Source: Cryoendolithus antarcticus
Lineage: Eukaryota; Ascomycota; Dothideomycetes; Cladosporiales; Cladosporiaceae
Reading direction: 5' to 3'
Assembly (NCBI GenBank): GCA_002077065.1
Contig: NAJO01000004.1
Location: forward strand, 310,001 to 374,000
Length of the DNA stretch: 64,000 nt
The stretch's first letter is position 1. Each line of letters opens with the position of its first letter. Of the stretch, positions 42,501 to 51,921 are shown piece after piece. The notes under the pieces are model-generated. The model did not search any database and was not told the DNA's origin. It saw only the letters and a list, made by a program, of their open reading frames with translations. The position numbers and the translations under genes were made by a program.

Positions 42501-43892
42501 GTCGGGCACAACGACCTGCGCAGATGTCGGTGCGTCGTCATCATGAGCTACTTCCATACGATCTTCTGCAGCGTGTGCCGGTGACGGACTCGAGTGGCTG
42601 CCTTCTGCTATTGGTAGTTGCGCGACGTTTTCGCCATCAATTCTGCGAGTGGTAGGTGGAATTGGCCCGGCGTTGTTGACGCCCTCTGCCATGCCAACAC
42701 CATCGTGATCTAGTGATGCAGGCTTTCGTCGGCGCGGATTGGCTGCCTGAGTGCCGAATGTACCTTGAGTTCCCGGCGTAAGTATCGTATCGTGAGAGAG
42801 TTTGCGGCGTTTCGTAGCCGGCGGGCCTGATGTAACACCCGTTGATGTTGAGATCTGTGCCGGCTCCGTTGGTAGATTCGTCGTCTTTTTCAATAGATTC
42901 AGTAAGGCTTTTCCGCTCGTGACGCCTCCGGGATCCTCGCCAAGATCACCGGCTTTGCGCAATGATCCCTGGTCCTCTGGCACCTCAGATGACGGAGAGA
43001 ACTCTGCGATCTGGTCGTGGTGCAGGGCGTGCGAGGTCACCATTTCCGGCCTTCCCGGAGTCGTGATGTTATTACCTTCACGCTCCTGAGTAGCGATCAG
43101 AGAATGTGGCGATGAAGCCGAGCCACTTCGTGCTACATGTGCGTGACCGCTTGCGCCGCCGTTGCTTGATCGATGTGATTGCGAACGCGCAGCGTGATCA
43201 TCGGCTCCGGTGACAGCGATTTGTGATGGACCGCCATTCGCAGCTGCGGCACCTGACGCGAACCTAGTCGCGGCCGCAGCAGCGTGGCCAGCAAGAGGCA
43301 CAGAGTGGTCATCGTCTTGCTCGGCTCGAATGCGGGTGATCTCTTCCAACAATTGCTGAACTCTGGGCCGCTGATTGACTGGCTGGGGATCGCCCAGAGT
43401 CTTGCGATACTTGCCAACGTACTCTAATTGTTCGATACGAAGCTGAATTCGCTCATCGGAAGGTCCAAAGGGGGTGCTGATGACGCTGAGTTGCTGGCAG
43501 CATATAAGATCGCCTTGAGACGGTTCTTGGCCCGTCTCCAATCCAGCCTCATAAGCTGACCAGGCCTCTAAGGTCAGTGTCGCCCTGACTTGAACTTGCC
43601 CATCTGAGACAAGGCATTGCCCGATTTTCGATACATAAGCCTACTGCTGTCAGTATGCACTCATTGCGGACAAGGGCGGAATCGCACTCACCCTGACAAT
43701 CTGCAGTTCTGACTGCGACTCCAGATCAAATCGATCTACGGAGCTGCGAAAATTGCTACCATCGTCGCTGAGCCGGCCGATGGATGCAATACGTGGCGTA
43801 CCGGGCTCTTGTTTGACTTTCGCTTTCCAGACAACGACTTCGTCCAGTTCTGCCTCAATTAGATCGCCCAGCCAAGGATGCCGCAAAGCCAT
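39564..43892 (-). CDS. Large protein with N-terminal OB-fold-like region, probable shelterin TPP1/Est3-type subunit, 1353 aa
   Basis: Exons, in coding order, are 43692-43892, 40468-43640 and 39564-40251. Intron 1 is 51 nt (GTGAGT...CAGTAG), and intron 2 is 216 nt (GTGAGT...GTGCAG). The first ~150 residues look like an all-beta OB domain: WLGDLIEAELDEVVVWKAKV, TPRIASIGRLSDD, then across the intron VSDGQVQVRATLTLEA and GDLICCQQLSVIST. This resembles fungal proteins annotated as TPP1/Est3 shelterin subunits, which bridge telomere proteins and recruit telomerase. About 900 Ser/Gln/Pro/Arg-rich disordered residues follow. The last exon starts with a helical WLRDKVSLETSIVHVLPWLA and ends with a conserved-looking block (EFARAWHAVKPGGAFA). 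The gene model is supported by frame and splice signals; the telomere role is inferred from the N-terminus and from neighbouring NBS1. Confidence 0.7.
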
Positions 43893-44425
43893 CTCATCGT
43901 AGACAGCTTAATGTAAGCAAGGGTACGGATGCAACATGGCTAAGATAACCGTTGTGTGGTCAATATTGCCGTAGAGCACGTGATCATTGCGAGTGATGGA
44001 GCTCTAGTCATCGTGTACTGTCATGGAACCTCAGTGCGAGTGAGACGTGATCGGCTCGAACGCGAATTGTCGATACCCAGTGTATCGCCCTGCAACTTTC
44101 GGTGCTCAGTCAGACGCGAAGTCGCAGCACGCGTAAAGTGACTTCCTGGTAAGCTTCGCGGCATGCTTCCGTCCCGCTCTCGCCCCGCTAGACCCCTGCT
44201 GTCTATCACGCCTATGACATGCAGTACACGAGCATAGCGTTACGCGATGTTCAGACCGAGAGTCGCACTTCTTGAACAGCAAAACCTTAGCCGTGCAGAA
44301 TTCAACCAAAGCATACAGCCTTGTCGACATCTCACATGCTAGACATCATCGCCCAAGGGAACACACCAAGCATCATATAGTAATCACAACACGCACTATG
44401 CAAAGAATCACATCTCCCGTGGACG
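43893..44425. promoter_or_regulatory. Bidirectional promoter between TPP1-like gene and FAB1
   Basis: The 533 bp between the two start codons must hold both promoters, since the genes diverge. No gene is visible in it; short frames are not protein-like. No specific factor site was identified with confidence. Confidence 0.55.
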
Positions 44426-47400
44426 ATGGCACCGGAACCGCCCTCTCCGTCCGCGTCGTCGATTCTGCTACCTCTGCTTGGCGGGACGAGCTCGCGCCGA
44501 AGCTCACTGGTATCCATAACGTCCCGGAAAGAGATCGATAGAGATGCGCTGTCTCAAGCACTGGATCACATACATACCACTGCCTCTAGGTCCGAGACCC
44601 TGACATCGTTCCACGACTACGATGGAAGGGTGCCAGGCAGTAAGTCAGGCCCGAAGGAACTGGTCAGTAATGGCGTGAGTGGCTTGTATAATAGGCTGAA
44701 ACAAAGTATTGGAGGAGGGAGCCCCGTCAAGGACAATAAGCAACGACCTGACAGTTCGTCCTCGGTCTCTACGCAATCTACAATTCCCGTCATCAGTACA
44801 GTTCCTTCAGATCGCGGCGATGGGAGGCTTGCTCGTGGATCGAAGCCGCAACAGACTACAAAACCCGCGAATGTCTCATCTGTCGAGACCGAGGCCAAAG
44901 TGAAGTCACCGCTTACGCCAACCTTTGCGGCAAGTGCTCAAGACATAGTGCCGTCGTCAAAGGGTATCGCACCAGATCGTGGTGATACACAGCAGCCTCT
45001 TTCAGCGCAACGAGAGGATGCGGGCGCTGCTGCTGACGGGACTACTGCGGATGACGTGCGGCTATCACAGGACCTAGCAGCAAGTCGCGATCGAGATCGT
45101 GTTCGAGACGCTGTTCTTAACGACGATCGTAGTGAAAGCGCCACGCATGCGTTGGCAAGGGTCCTATCCCACCATGAGCCTCAGAGTGCTCAGGTAAAGA
45201 CCACGATTCCTGGCATGTTGTTCACATCGGATATTGATCGAGATGGGAACGTAAGTGCCAAGCCCGATGAATCGAACGACGGAGCACCAAACACGCTTTC
45301 TGTGACGGATGCCTTCAGTGCGAATGAACGCAGACCACCAATGATAAGGGTGGGTGTGTCTCACCTACCTGGATTCGATCCATCTCGGACGCCGTCACCA
45401 AGTAGAGTGCCTGACGTCAGCTCTTCGAACAGCTCCCAGATCGAACGAAGCGCACCCAGTCTGGAGCCTTCCGCGAATCTCAACACTGGACTGCAGCGGA
45501 AGAGGACCGGCCTAAAATCGCACGTAGCGCCACATGGCGTGCAGCCGATTGTGCCTGCCAATCTTAGAAGGAGAGTCATCAGCAAGGAGTTCTGGATGAA
45601 GGACGTAAACGCAAAGGTTTGCTTCAATTGCGGTGAAGGCTTCTCGACATTCCGTCGTAAGCACCATTGTCGGACGTGTGGCCAGATCTTTGACGCCAAG
45701 TGCACAAGTCTTGTCGAAGGTCGTCCATTCGGCCAGCCTGGCACACTGCGACTGTGCAAGCCATGTGAAGAGATTATACTTGGTGATGCCGATGACGACT
45801 CCTCCGAATTGTCAGAAGATGGCACCGAGTCAATGAGGACACCGATTGCGCGACGATCAGCGATAACAGAGGGGATGTCACCGACTCAACTCGACGGCAT
45901 GACACACAGCCTTCCAGATGGCAAAGGCATGGCCACTCCTTCTATCGGCATTCCGGCGTCACGTCGCAATAGGGAAGCCAAGCGGAGATCGGCAGTTATT
46001 GAGTTCGATACCCACCCTTCGCTTGCCCGGCCAAGCTCATCACGATCGCTTATGTCTTTGGCTGTGAGACCACGATCGTCAAGCCACCGACGCCACAACT
46101 CTCGCCATCAGTTGATACGGGCCAATGACGACCGCGCTCCCTTCCATCAAGATGCTGCAGGTGACCCAGAAAAGCGCACACCTCTTCCGGCATTTCACAA
46201 CGACAACATCATTGACCCAGATCTCGCACCATACCTTTCAGACGAAGATTCAGAAGGCGAAGGTGAGCCGCAAAGCTTGTTCGCCGCCATGGCTTCAGAC
46301 GGACGCGGCACGTCACCTGCTGATACTGATAAGCATGGTCTTGGTGGCTTCTTTGCAGCAGCTGTCAGGAGAAGCAAGAGCAAGCTTGGCGATAAAGGTA
46401 CAGCTACCTCGAGCGTCAAAGGCAACCGCGATGATGATATGGCCAGTTTGTCAAATAAGCATGGGCCGCGTTTGCACAAGAGGCGCAACCCGAGCATCAG
46501 CAGTATCAATATGCAACGCCCATCTCCGCGTCATAGCAAGAGCAAGACCCTTTTGCGTACCATGGAGCATGAGCCTCAAGAAGATCCCCCACCGTCGCCA
46601 ATTCACGGTCCTAGCTCAATTGGATCCCGCTTTGTACGTAGCTCAGCTATGCACGGCAAGGGAGCACCGCCGGTAGAGCTCAATCAAGCCAGCCTGGATC
46701 ATGTTCGCAAGCTGCTGGGCCAATTACTTCACGACGCCAAGGTGCACAATGCTCCAGCATGGCAACAAGCTCTGGTCCCTGTGCTGCTACAGTGCACGGA
46801 TGACGTCGAGCCTGACGTTCAGCGCGGCGATGACATGGATATTCGGCACTACATTAAGTTGAAGAAAATTGCTGGTGGACGAACCGGAGATACTAGTTAT
46901 GTCTCCGGAGTCGTCTTTAGCAAGAACATCGCATTGAAGAGCATGGCGAGGTCTATCGCCCAGCCGCGCATCGCTATTGTCACCTTTGCCATTGAGTACG
47001 CGCGACATCAGGCACACTTCATGAGCCTGGAGCCGGTAATAGCACAAGAGCGAGAGTACCTACATGTCCTCGTTGGCCGCATCGCCGCTCTACACCCGCA
47101 GCTTCTGCTTGTGCAACGCAATGTCTCCGGACTAGCACTTCAGTTGCTGGAGAAAGCTGGTATTACCGTAGCGTTCAACATCAAAGAGTCAGTTCTGGCC
47201 GCTGTCGCTCGTATGACGCAGACGACGATGATTCGATCAGTTGATAAGCTGGCGATCAATCCATCTCATCTCGGCCGATGCGGGAGCTTCGACGTGAAGA
47301 CCTACGTGCACCAGGGACTACGCAAGTCATACATAGTGCTGTCCGGGTGTTCCCCTGATCTCGGCTGCACGATCGTTCTGCGTGGTGCTGACATCAAGGT

Positions 47401-50400
47401 TTTGCGCACGGTAAAAAGAATCGCTGAGTTCATGTGCTTCGTAGTCTACAATCTAAAGCTGGAGACATATCTGATGCGAGATCAGTTCGTCTCGGTGCCG
47501 GCCACCCGACCACAACAGCTCGAAGATGCGAACAGGGCGGGCATTGGTCACGCAGCGGACGACCAGATCAAGGATATCACAAACCGACATGACGTTTCCG
47601 AAGCACGGGCTGATGACAGCGTACCCTCCAAGTACGGCAGAATTGAGCAAGAGACCCGATCACGCATCTTATCCGCCTCGCCCTTCGTAGTATTCATGCA
47701 GCCGATTATGCTCACTCAGCTGCGCGACCACGAGGCGAAGCTAGCTTACTCCAAGAAGCTGAGAGACCACTACGGCGCCGCTCTCGACGCTATGGACAAC
47801 GCCACCAGCACTGATGCTCTGGACGAGCGGTTTGAACTTGTGAAGCCGGAGATGGTACACGCCGCTGAGATCGACAATCAGTCAAGAGCCGTGCGCGAGT
47901 ACTTGCATGCCGTGCATAGTGCTCAATTTGACCGCACAATGGCCACGTACGAGACTCAGCGGAAGCTTTGGGAGACATTCACATCGACCGTGATCAATCC
48001 CTACGACCCGTATGCTCACCAGACTATCGTCATGCTACATTCAACGGTATCTAGCCTGACTTCAGCACCGTGCATTGGGCCTGACTTGCTTGGTCTTGGC
48101 TTCTACGCAGGCTACAACAAAACTCAACCGACGTTTGAGGAAGACTGTACCATTGGGCAGTATGTCGAGGACCTCTGTCTTACCGCAGGACAGACCTGCA
48201 AAGTATGTGAGCGGAAGACGTACGATCATCATCGACAGTATGTGCATGGCTACGGACAGCTATCAATCTCAGTTCAGCGCCAGCCCGCAAGGCTTCGAGG
48301 GTACAGCAACAGTATACTCATGTGGTCGACTTGTCGTATCTGTCAAGCTGAGACGACCATCGTCCAAATGTCTGAAAACACTTGGAAGTATTCATTCGCG
48401 AAGTACCTCGAGCTCTCATTCTGGAGCAGCCCCCTGCATCCACGTGCTGGTGTATGCAACCATGACATCCACAAAGACTTCTTTCGATGCTTCGGCTTCC
48501 AGGACTTGATGGTACGAGTCCAGTACGATGCAATCGATATCTACGACGTTGTCGTGCCGAAGCCGATCATCACCTGGAAGGTGGAGGAGGATCTCACGGT
48601 CAAGAATGAACAGTACACATACTTCGAAGCACGGCTGACAGCCTTCGTGGACTCCATCAGGAAGCGTCTCAGTTCCATCAACGTTGACACGCTAGACGAA
48701 AAGCAGATGATGGAAGCACTAGAGATGATCGAGAAACTCCGCAAGCGTGCTGAAGATGATCACCGAGACCTCCTGCTGAAACTTCAGACTAAATACGGCA
48801 CCTCGCGTTACTATGAGCTTATCCCACTGAATCGAGCACTACGTTACATGGACGAGAAAGCTATCGCATGGGACCAAGCCTTCAATGATTTCGAACGCGA
48901 CTACTTTCCGTCCGAGAACGACATTCGCAAGCTTGCAGCAGCGCAGCTGAAAGAGATGTTCTATGGCTCGCACTCCTCCGCTGATAGTGTAGCGAGCGAT
49001 GCGAGCGACAATGAGGGCACGGAGATGACTGCGATGCCTGCTAAATCGCTCGGCCAACGCGTGGCTGACGAAGAGGTACACGACGAGAAAGCGCACGGTG
49101 CAATGACATCAGTCGCTCAGGATCATAGACCGAGCCTGGATAACGGCGAAGGCCATGTACATGTCGATGAGGAGCCGTCGGCTCTGGTCGGAGCTCAGCT
49201 CACGCGCAAGCTATCACCCCGAGAAGAGCAAGAGCAGGTGGTCGACCGCAATGAAATTAGGCACCTGGATCTCGCAGTCGCTGCTCGTTCCCCTGAAGAT
49301 GATAGCGCCGATGCCCGGCATGAGCCAGAAGAGCAGCTCGCTGGATCAATGATCTCCGAGAGTAGTGAAAGTACCCCACAGGAGTCATTCGCTACTCAGC
49401 CGAAACCTCTCAGTACTGGTCTACTGCAGCGGATCGAGCAGATCCGCAGTAACAGGGTCAGTGACCTGGAGTCTACGGAACCCCCAGAATCGAAGATCCC
49501 ACGGCTGGCGGAGCTCAGGAAGCGAGATGCGCCTGTCACTGGATCTGTCCCGCCTCTTGTGCGCGCGCAATCACAGCCTGCCCATGTACCACGCCGCAAT
49601 CTTGCACCACCTAACGAGCATTCAGACGTGATCCCTAGTCCCTCACCAGCTGTAGAAAACCAGTCACTGGAGCGTAGGCTTGGCGACAGGCTCAGTCAGC
49701 TTGGGAAGGTTGGTAAGATGCCACCTTCGTTGATCCCGCGATCGATTCCAACGAAAGAACACTCCGTTCCGAGCAGTGTGTCTGCACTCGCGAAGCACTT
49801 CGAGCAGATGTCGCGCGAGTTCGAAAAGGAGCGTCTCAAAGAGCGGAGACAGAGGGCGGCGAAGAGTCGACAAGCTCGGGCGAACCCCCTAGCTAGTAGC
49901 AGGCCTCTGGTCGAGGTGTACGAGTCAGCGACTGATGCCGTTGGCGAGCGAGCAATCTTTGGCGAGGATATGCGAGAAGATGCGGCAGGGAAAGCCACAG
50001 AGCCTGTGTCGGTCATCGATCATGCAGTGGCTTCACAGCAGACCGACTCGGAGGAGCTCCCATCAAGCGATGCGATGCATAGTAGCATCGAACTCGTGCC
50101 TGCAGCAATGTCTTGCGAAGATCCTATTACCACCGACACCGACAATGACAGCATCGACGCTACTGACACTACAACAAGATCTCGCGATACCTCTGATCCA
50201 CCATCTCACATCTCCGGTTCAACGCTCATCTCGCCGTCGGCACAGGAACTTGAGTTCCCAGCAGGCATTGACATCCCGGAGCACAAGAAGAATGTCTGGT
50301 TCAAGATGCTTGCGGATTTCTGGTCGAAACGTTCAGCATCAGGCTGGACCAATCTTGAGTATCCACTGCACAACACCGAGCACGTGTTCGAAGATTCAGA

Positions 50401-51508
50401 CATCATCGTGCGCGAAGACGAACCATCGTCTGTCATTGCGCTATCGCTGGCGTGCGCTGACTACCAGGTGAAGGTGAAGCAGTTCCGCAGCTCACCGAAG
50501 AAGGACGCGCGCAAGCGAAAGGCGGCGTCCAGGTCATACGACGAGGTATCGCCACATGATGAAGAGCACGTGCGAGATATCGAAGCGTCCTTATTGAGTG
50601 ACACGGGGACCCACATGAAGTACACCTTCGCGCACGGATCAGTCAAAGCATCTTGCAAGATCTTCTACGCCGAGTCATTCGACGCACTGCGAAGACGTTG
50701 TGGCGTGTCGACCCGCTTTGTTGAGTCGTTGTCGCGCTGCCTCAAGTTTGACAGCAAGGGCGGGAAGACCAAGTCACTGTTTCTGAAGACACTCGACAAC
50801 CGCTTCATCATCAAGTCACTGCAGGAAGTGGAGCTGAAGGCTTTCACGAAGTTCGCCCCGGACTACTTCGCCTTCATGTCCTACACCCTCTTCCATGGCG
50901 TTCCCTCAGTCATAGCGAAGATGTTCGGCCTCTTCCAAGTCACGATCAAGAATCCCGCGACTGGTATGGACTTCTCCTACTACCTCTTGGTGATGGAGAA
51001 TCTCTTCTATGAGCACACGCCGAACCGGCGCTTCGATCTCAAAGGCAGCATGCGGAATCGCAAGATCTCGCCCACCGGCCTGCCAGACGAAGTCCTTCTG
51101 GACGAGAACCTCGTCGAAACGATCTTCGAACGCCCCTTGTTCATCCATGCCGGCTCCCACCGCTTGCTCCACGCCAGCGTCTGGAACGATACGCTCTGGC
51201 TCTGCAAGCAAAATGTTATGGACTACTCCTTGATGGCCGGTTTCGACGACGCCTCCAAAACCCTCGTGGTCGGTATAATCGACTGCATCAGGACGTACAC
51301 GTGGGACAAGAAGCTCGAGAGCTGGATCAAGGATCGCGGGAAGAATAAACCTACTATTACGAGTCCGAAGGATTATCGGAATCGGTTTAGGGTTAGTATG
51401 ATGCAGTATGTGTTGCAGGCGCCGAATTGCTGGTTTCCGTTTTTGGGCCAGATTGGGGCGCCTAAGAGGCTTGGGGATGGGGGTGGGTTGGATGAGGGCG
51501 GGGAGTAG
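44426..51508 (+). CDS. FAB1: Phosphatidylinositol 3-phosphate 5-kinase FAB1/PIKfyve, 2360 aa, intronless
   Basis: Makes PI(3,5)P2 from PI3P on vacuolar and late-endosomal membranes, controlling vacuole size and retrograde traffic. The start MAPEPPSPSASSILLPL and the disordered first 380 residues are typical of filamentous-fungal Fab1. The FYVE zinc finger covers about residues 390-450 and has the WMKD, RRKHHCRTCG and LCKPCE signatures. The CCT/TCP-1-like chaperonin domain lies at about 805-1035 (VQRNVSGLALQLLEKAGITV, VLRGAD). A Cys/His-rich region follows (about 1210-1390), then a long disordered linker. The PIP-kinase catalytic domain is at about 2070-2345, with RFIIKSLQEVELKAF (catalytic Lys), RFDLKGSMRNR, NVMDYSLM and IIDCIRTYTWDKK. 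The 7.1-kb frame has no intron. Confidence 0.97.
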   Translation: MAPEPPSPSASSILLPLLGGTSSRRSSLVSITSRKEIDRDALSQALDHIHTTASRSETLTSFHDYDGRVPGSKSGPKELVSNGVSGLYNRLKQSIGGGSPVKDNKQRPDSSSSVSTQSTIPVISTVPSDRGDGRLARGSKPQQTTKPANVSSVETEAKVKSPLTPTFAASAQDIVPSSKGIAPDRGDTQQPLSAQREDAGAAADGTTADDVRLSQDLAASRDRDRVRDAVLNDDRSESATHALARVLSHHEPQSAQVKTTIPGMLFTSDIDRDGNVSAKPDESNDGAPNTLSVTDAFSANERRPPMIRVGVSHLPGFDPSRTPSPSRVPDVSSSNSSQIERSAPSLEPSANLNTGLQRKRTGLKSHVAPHGVQPIVPANLRRRVISKEFWMKDVNAKVCFNCGEGFSTFRRKHHCRTCGQIFDAKCTSLVEGRPFGQPGTLRLCKPCEEIILGDADDDSSELSEDGTESMRTPIARRSAITEGMSPTQLDGMTHSLPDGKGMATPSIGIPASRRNREAKRRSAVIEFDTHPSLARPSSSRSLMSLAVRPRSSSHRRHNSRHQLIRANDDRAPFHQDAAGDPEKRTPLPAFHNDNIIDPDLAPYLSDEDSEGEGEPQSLFAAMASDGRGTSPADTDKHGLGGFFAAAVRRSKSKLGDKGTATSSVKGNRDDDMASLSNKHGPRLHKRRNPSISSINMQRPSPRHSKSKTLLRTMEHEPQEDPPPSPIHGPSSIGSRFVRSSAMHGKGAPPVELNQASLDHVRKLLGQLLHDAKVHNAPAWQQALVPVLLQCTDDVEPDVQRGDDMDIRHYIKLKKIAGGRTGDTSYVSGVVFSKNIALKSMARSIAQPRIAIVTFAIEYARHQAHFMSLEPVIAQEREYLHVLVGRIAALHPQLLLVQRNVSGLALQLLEKAGITVAFNIKESVLAAVARMTQTTMIRSVDKLAINPSHLGRCGSFDVKTYVHQGLRKSYIVLSGCSPDLGCTIVLRGADIKVLRTVKRIAEFMCFVVYNLKLETYLMRDQFVSVPATRPQQLEDANRAGIGHAADDQIKDITNRHDVSEARADDSVPSKYGRIEQETRSRILSASPFVVFMQPIMLTQLRDHEAKLAYSKKLRDHYGAALDAMDNATSTDALDERFELVKPEMVHAAEIDNQSRAVREYLHAVHSAQFDRTMATYETQRKLWETFTSTVINPYDPYAHQTIVMLHSTVSSLTSAPCIGPDLLGLGFYAGYNKTQPTFEEDCTIGQYVEDLCLTAGQTCKVCERKTYDHHRQYVHGYGQLSISVQRQPARLRGYSNSILMWSTCRICQAETTIVQMSENTWKYSFAKYLELSFWSSPLHPRAGVCNHDIHKDFFRCFGFQDLMVRVQYDAIDIYDVVVPKPIITWKVEEDLTVKNEQYTYFEARLTAFVDSIRKRLSSINVDTLDEKQMMEALEMIEKLRKRAEDDHRDLLLKLQTKYGTSRYYELIPLNRALRYMDEKAIAWDQAFNDFERDYFPSENDIRKLAAAQLKEMFYGSHSSADSVASDASDNEGTEMTAMPAKSLGQRVADEEVHDEKAHGAMTSVAQDHRPSLDNGEGHVHVDEEPSALVGAQLTRKLSPREEQEQVVDRNEIRHLDLAVAARSPEDDSADARHEPEEQLAGSMISESSESTPQESFATQPKPLSTGLLQRIEQIRSNRVSDLESTEPPESKIPRLAELRKRDAPVTGSVPPLVRAQSQPAHVPRRNLAPPNEHSDVIPSPSPAVENQSLERRLGDRLSQLGKVGKMPPSLIPRSIPTKEHSVPSSVSALAKHFEQMSREFEKERLKERRQRAAKSRQARANPLASSRPLVEVYESATDAVGERAIFGEDMREDAAGKATEPVSVIDHAVASQQTDSEELPSSDAMHSSIELVPAAMSCEDPITTDTDNDSIDATDTTTRSRDTSDPPSHISGSTLISPSAQELEFPAGIDIPEHKKNVWFKMLADFWSKRSASGWTNLEYPLHNTEHVFEDSDIIVREDEPSSVIALSLACADYQVKVKQFRSSPKKDARKRKAASRSYDEVSPHDEEHVRDIEASLLSDTGTHMKYTFAHGSVKASCKIFYAESFDALRRRCGVSTRFVESLSRCLKFDSKGGKTKSLFLKTLDNRFIIKSLQEVELKAFTKFAPDYFAFMSYTLFHGVPSVIAKMFGLFQVTIKNPATGMDFSYYLLVMENLFYEHTPNRRFDLKGSMRNRKISPTGLPDEVLLDENLVETIFERPLFIHAGSHRLLHASVWNDTLWLCKQNVMDYSLMAGFDDASKTLVVGIIDCIRTYTWDKKLESWIKDRGKNKPTITSPKDYRNRFRVSMMQYVLQAPNCWFPFLGQIGAPKRLGDGGGLDEGGE

Positions 51509-51921
51509 TACTATCCTGCTGGCATTGGGGGGACGGTGTTCTGGAGGGATGTGAAGTGGGGAGATTGATGACTTCGTTGGATGATGGGTTGACTGCGTTC
51601 TAGCGAGGGCAAGAAGGCTTGCACAGCGGGGATTGTCTCTTGGGTATGGCATCGCGGAGGACGGCCTCACGATGAACGATCTTTGCGGTTACAATAGTCT
51701 AGCTGCATTGAAGCATCACATTTGCAGTCAAATGATCCACCAGATCGACACTGTGTTTCATATCGCCCCCACATCTGCGCAGATCAGGGTTCAAGGTTTC
51801 AGATCGTGTACCTGCATCCATGTCAAGTGCGATATCCCGATCATAGCACTAGCGGTATCTAAGGTATTGAGCCAGGCAAAGGCTATGGCTTGACCAGGAT
51901 CGCGCCTCGGATCTCGACAAG
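51509..51921. other. Short intergenic region between FAB1 and the AFI1-like gene
   Basis: About 413 bp. A long minus-strand frame (51670 down to 50906) overlaps the FAB1 kinase domain and is its antisense shadow. No gene is supported. Confidence 0.55.

Noticed and set aside
50906..51670. A 254-codon minus-strand frame at the FAB1 3' end
   Set aside because: It is antisense to the catalytic PIP-kinase domain; length is explained by codon composition of the real gene.
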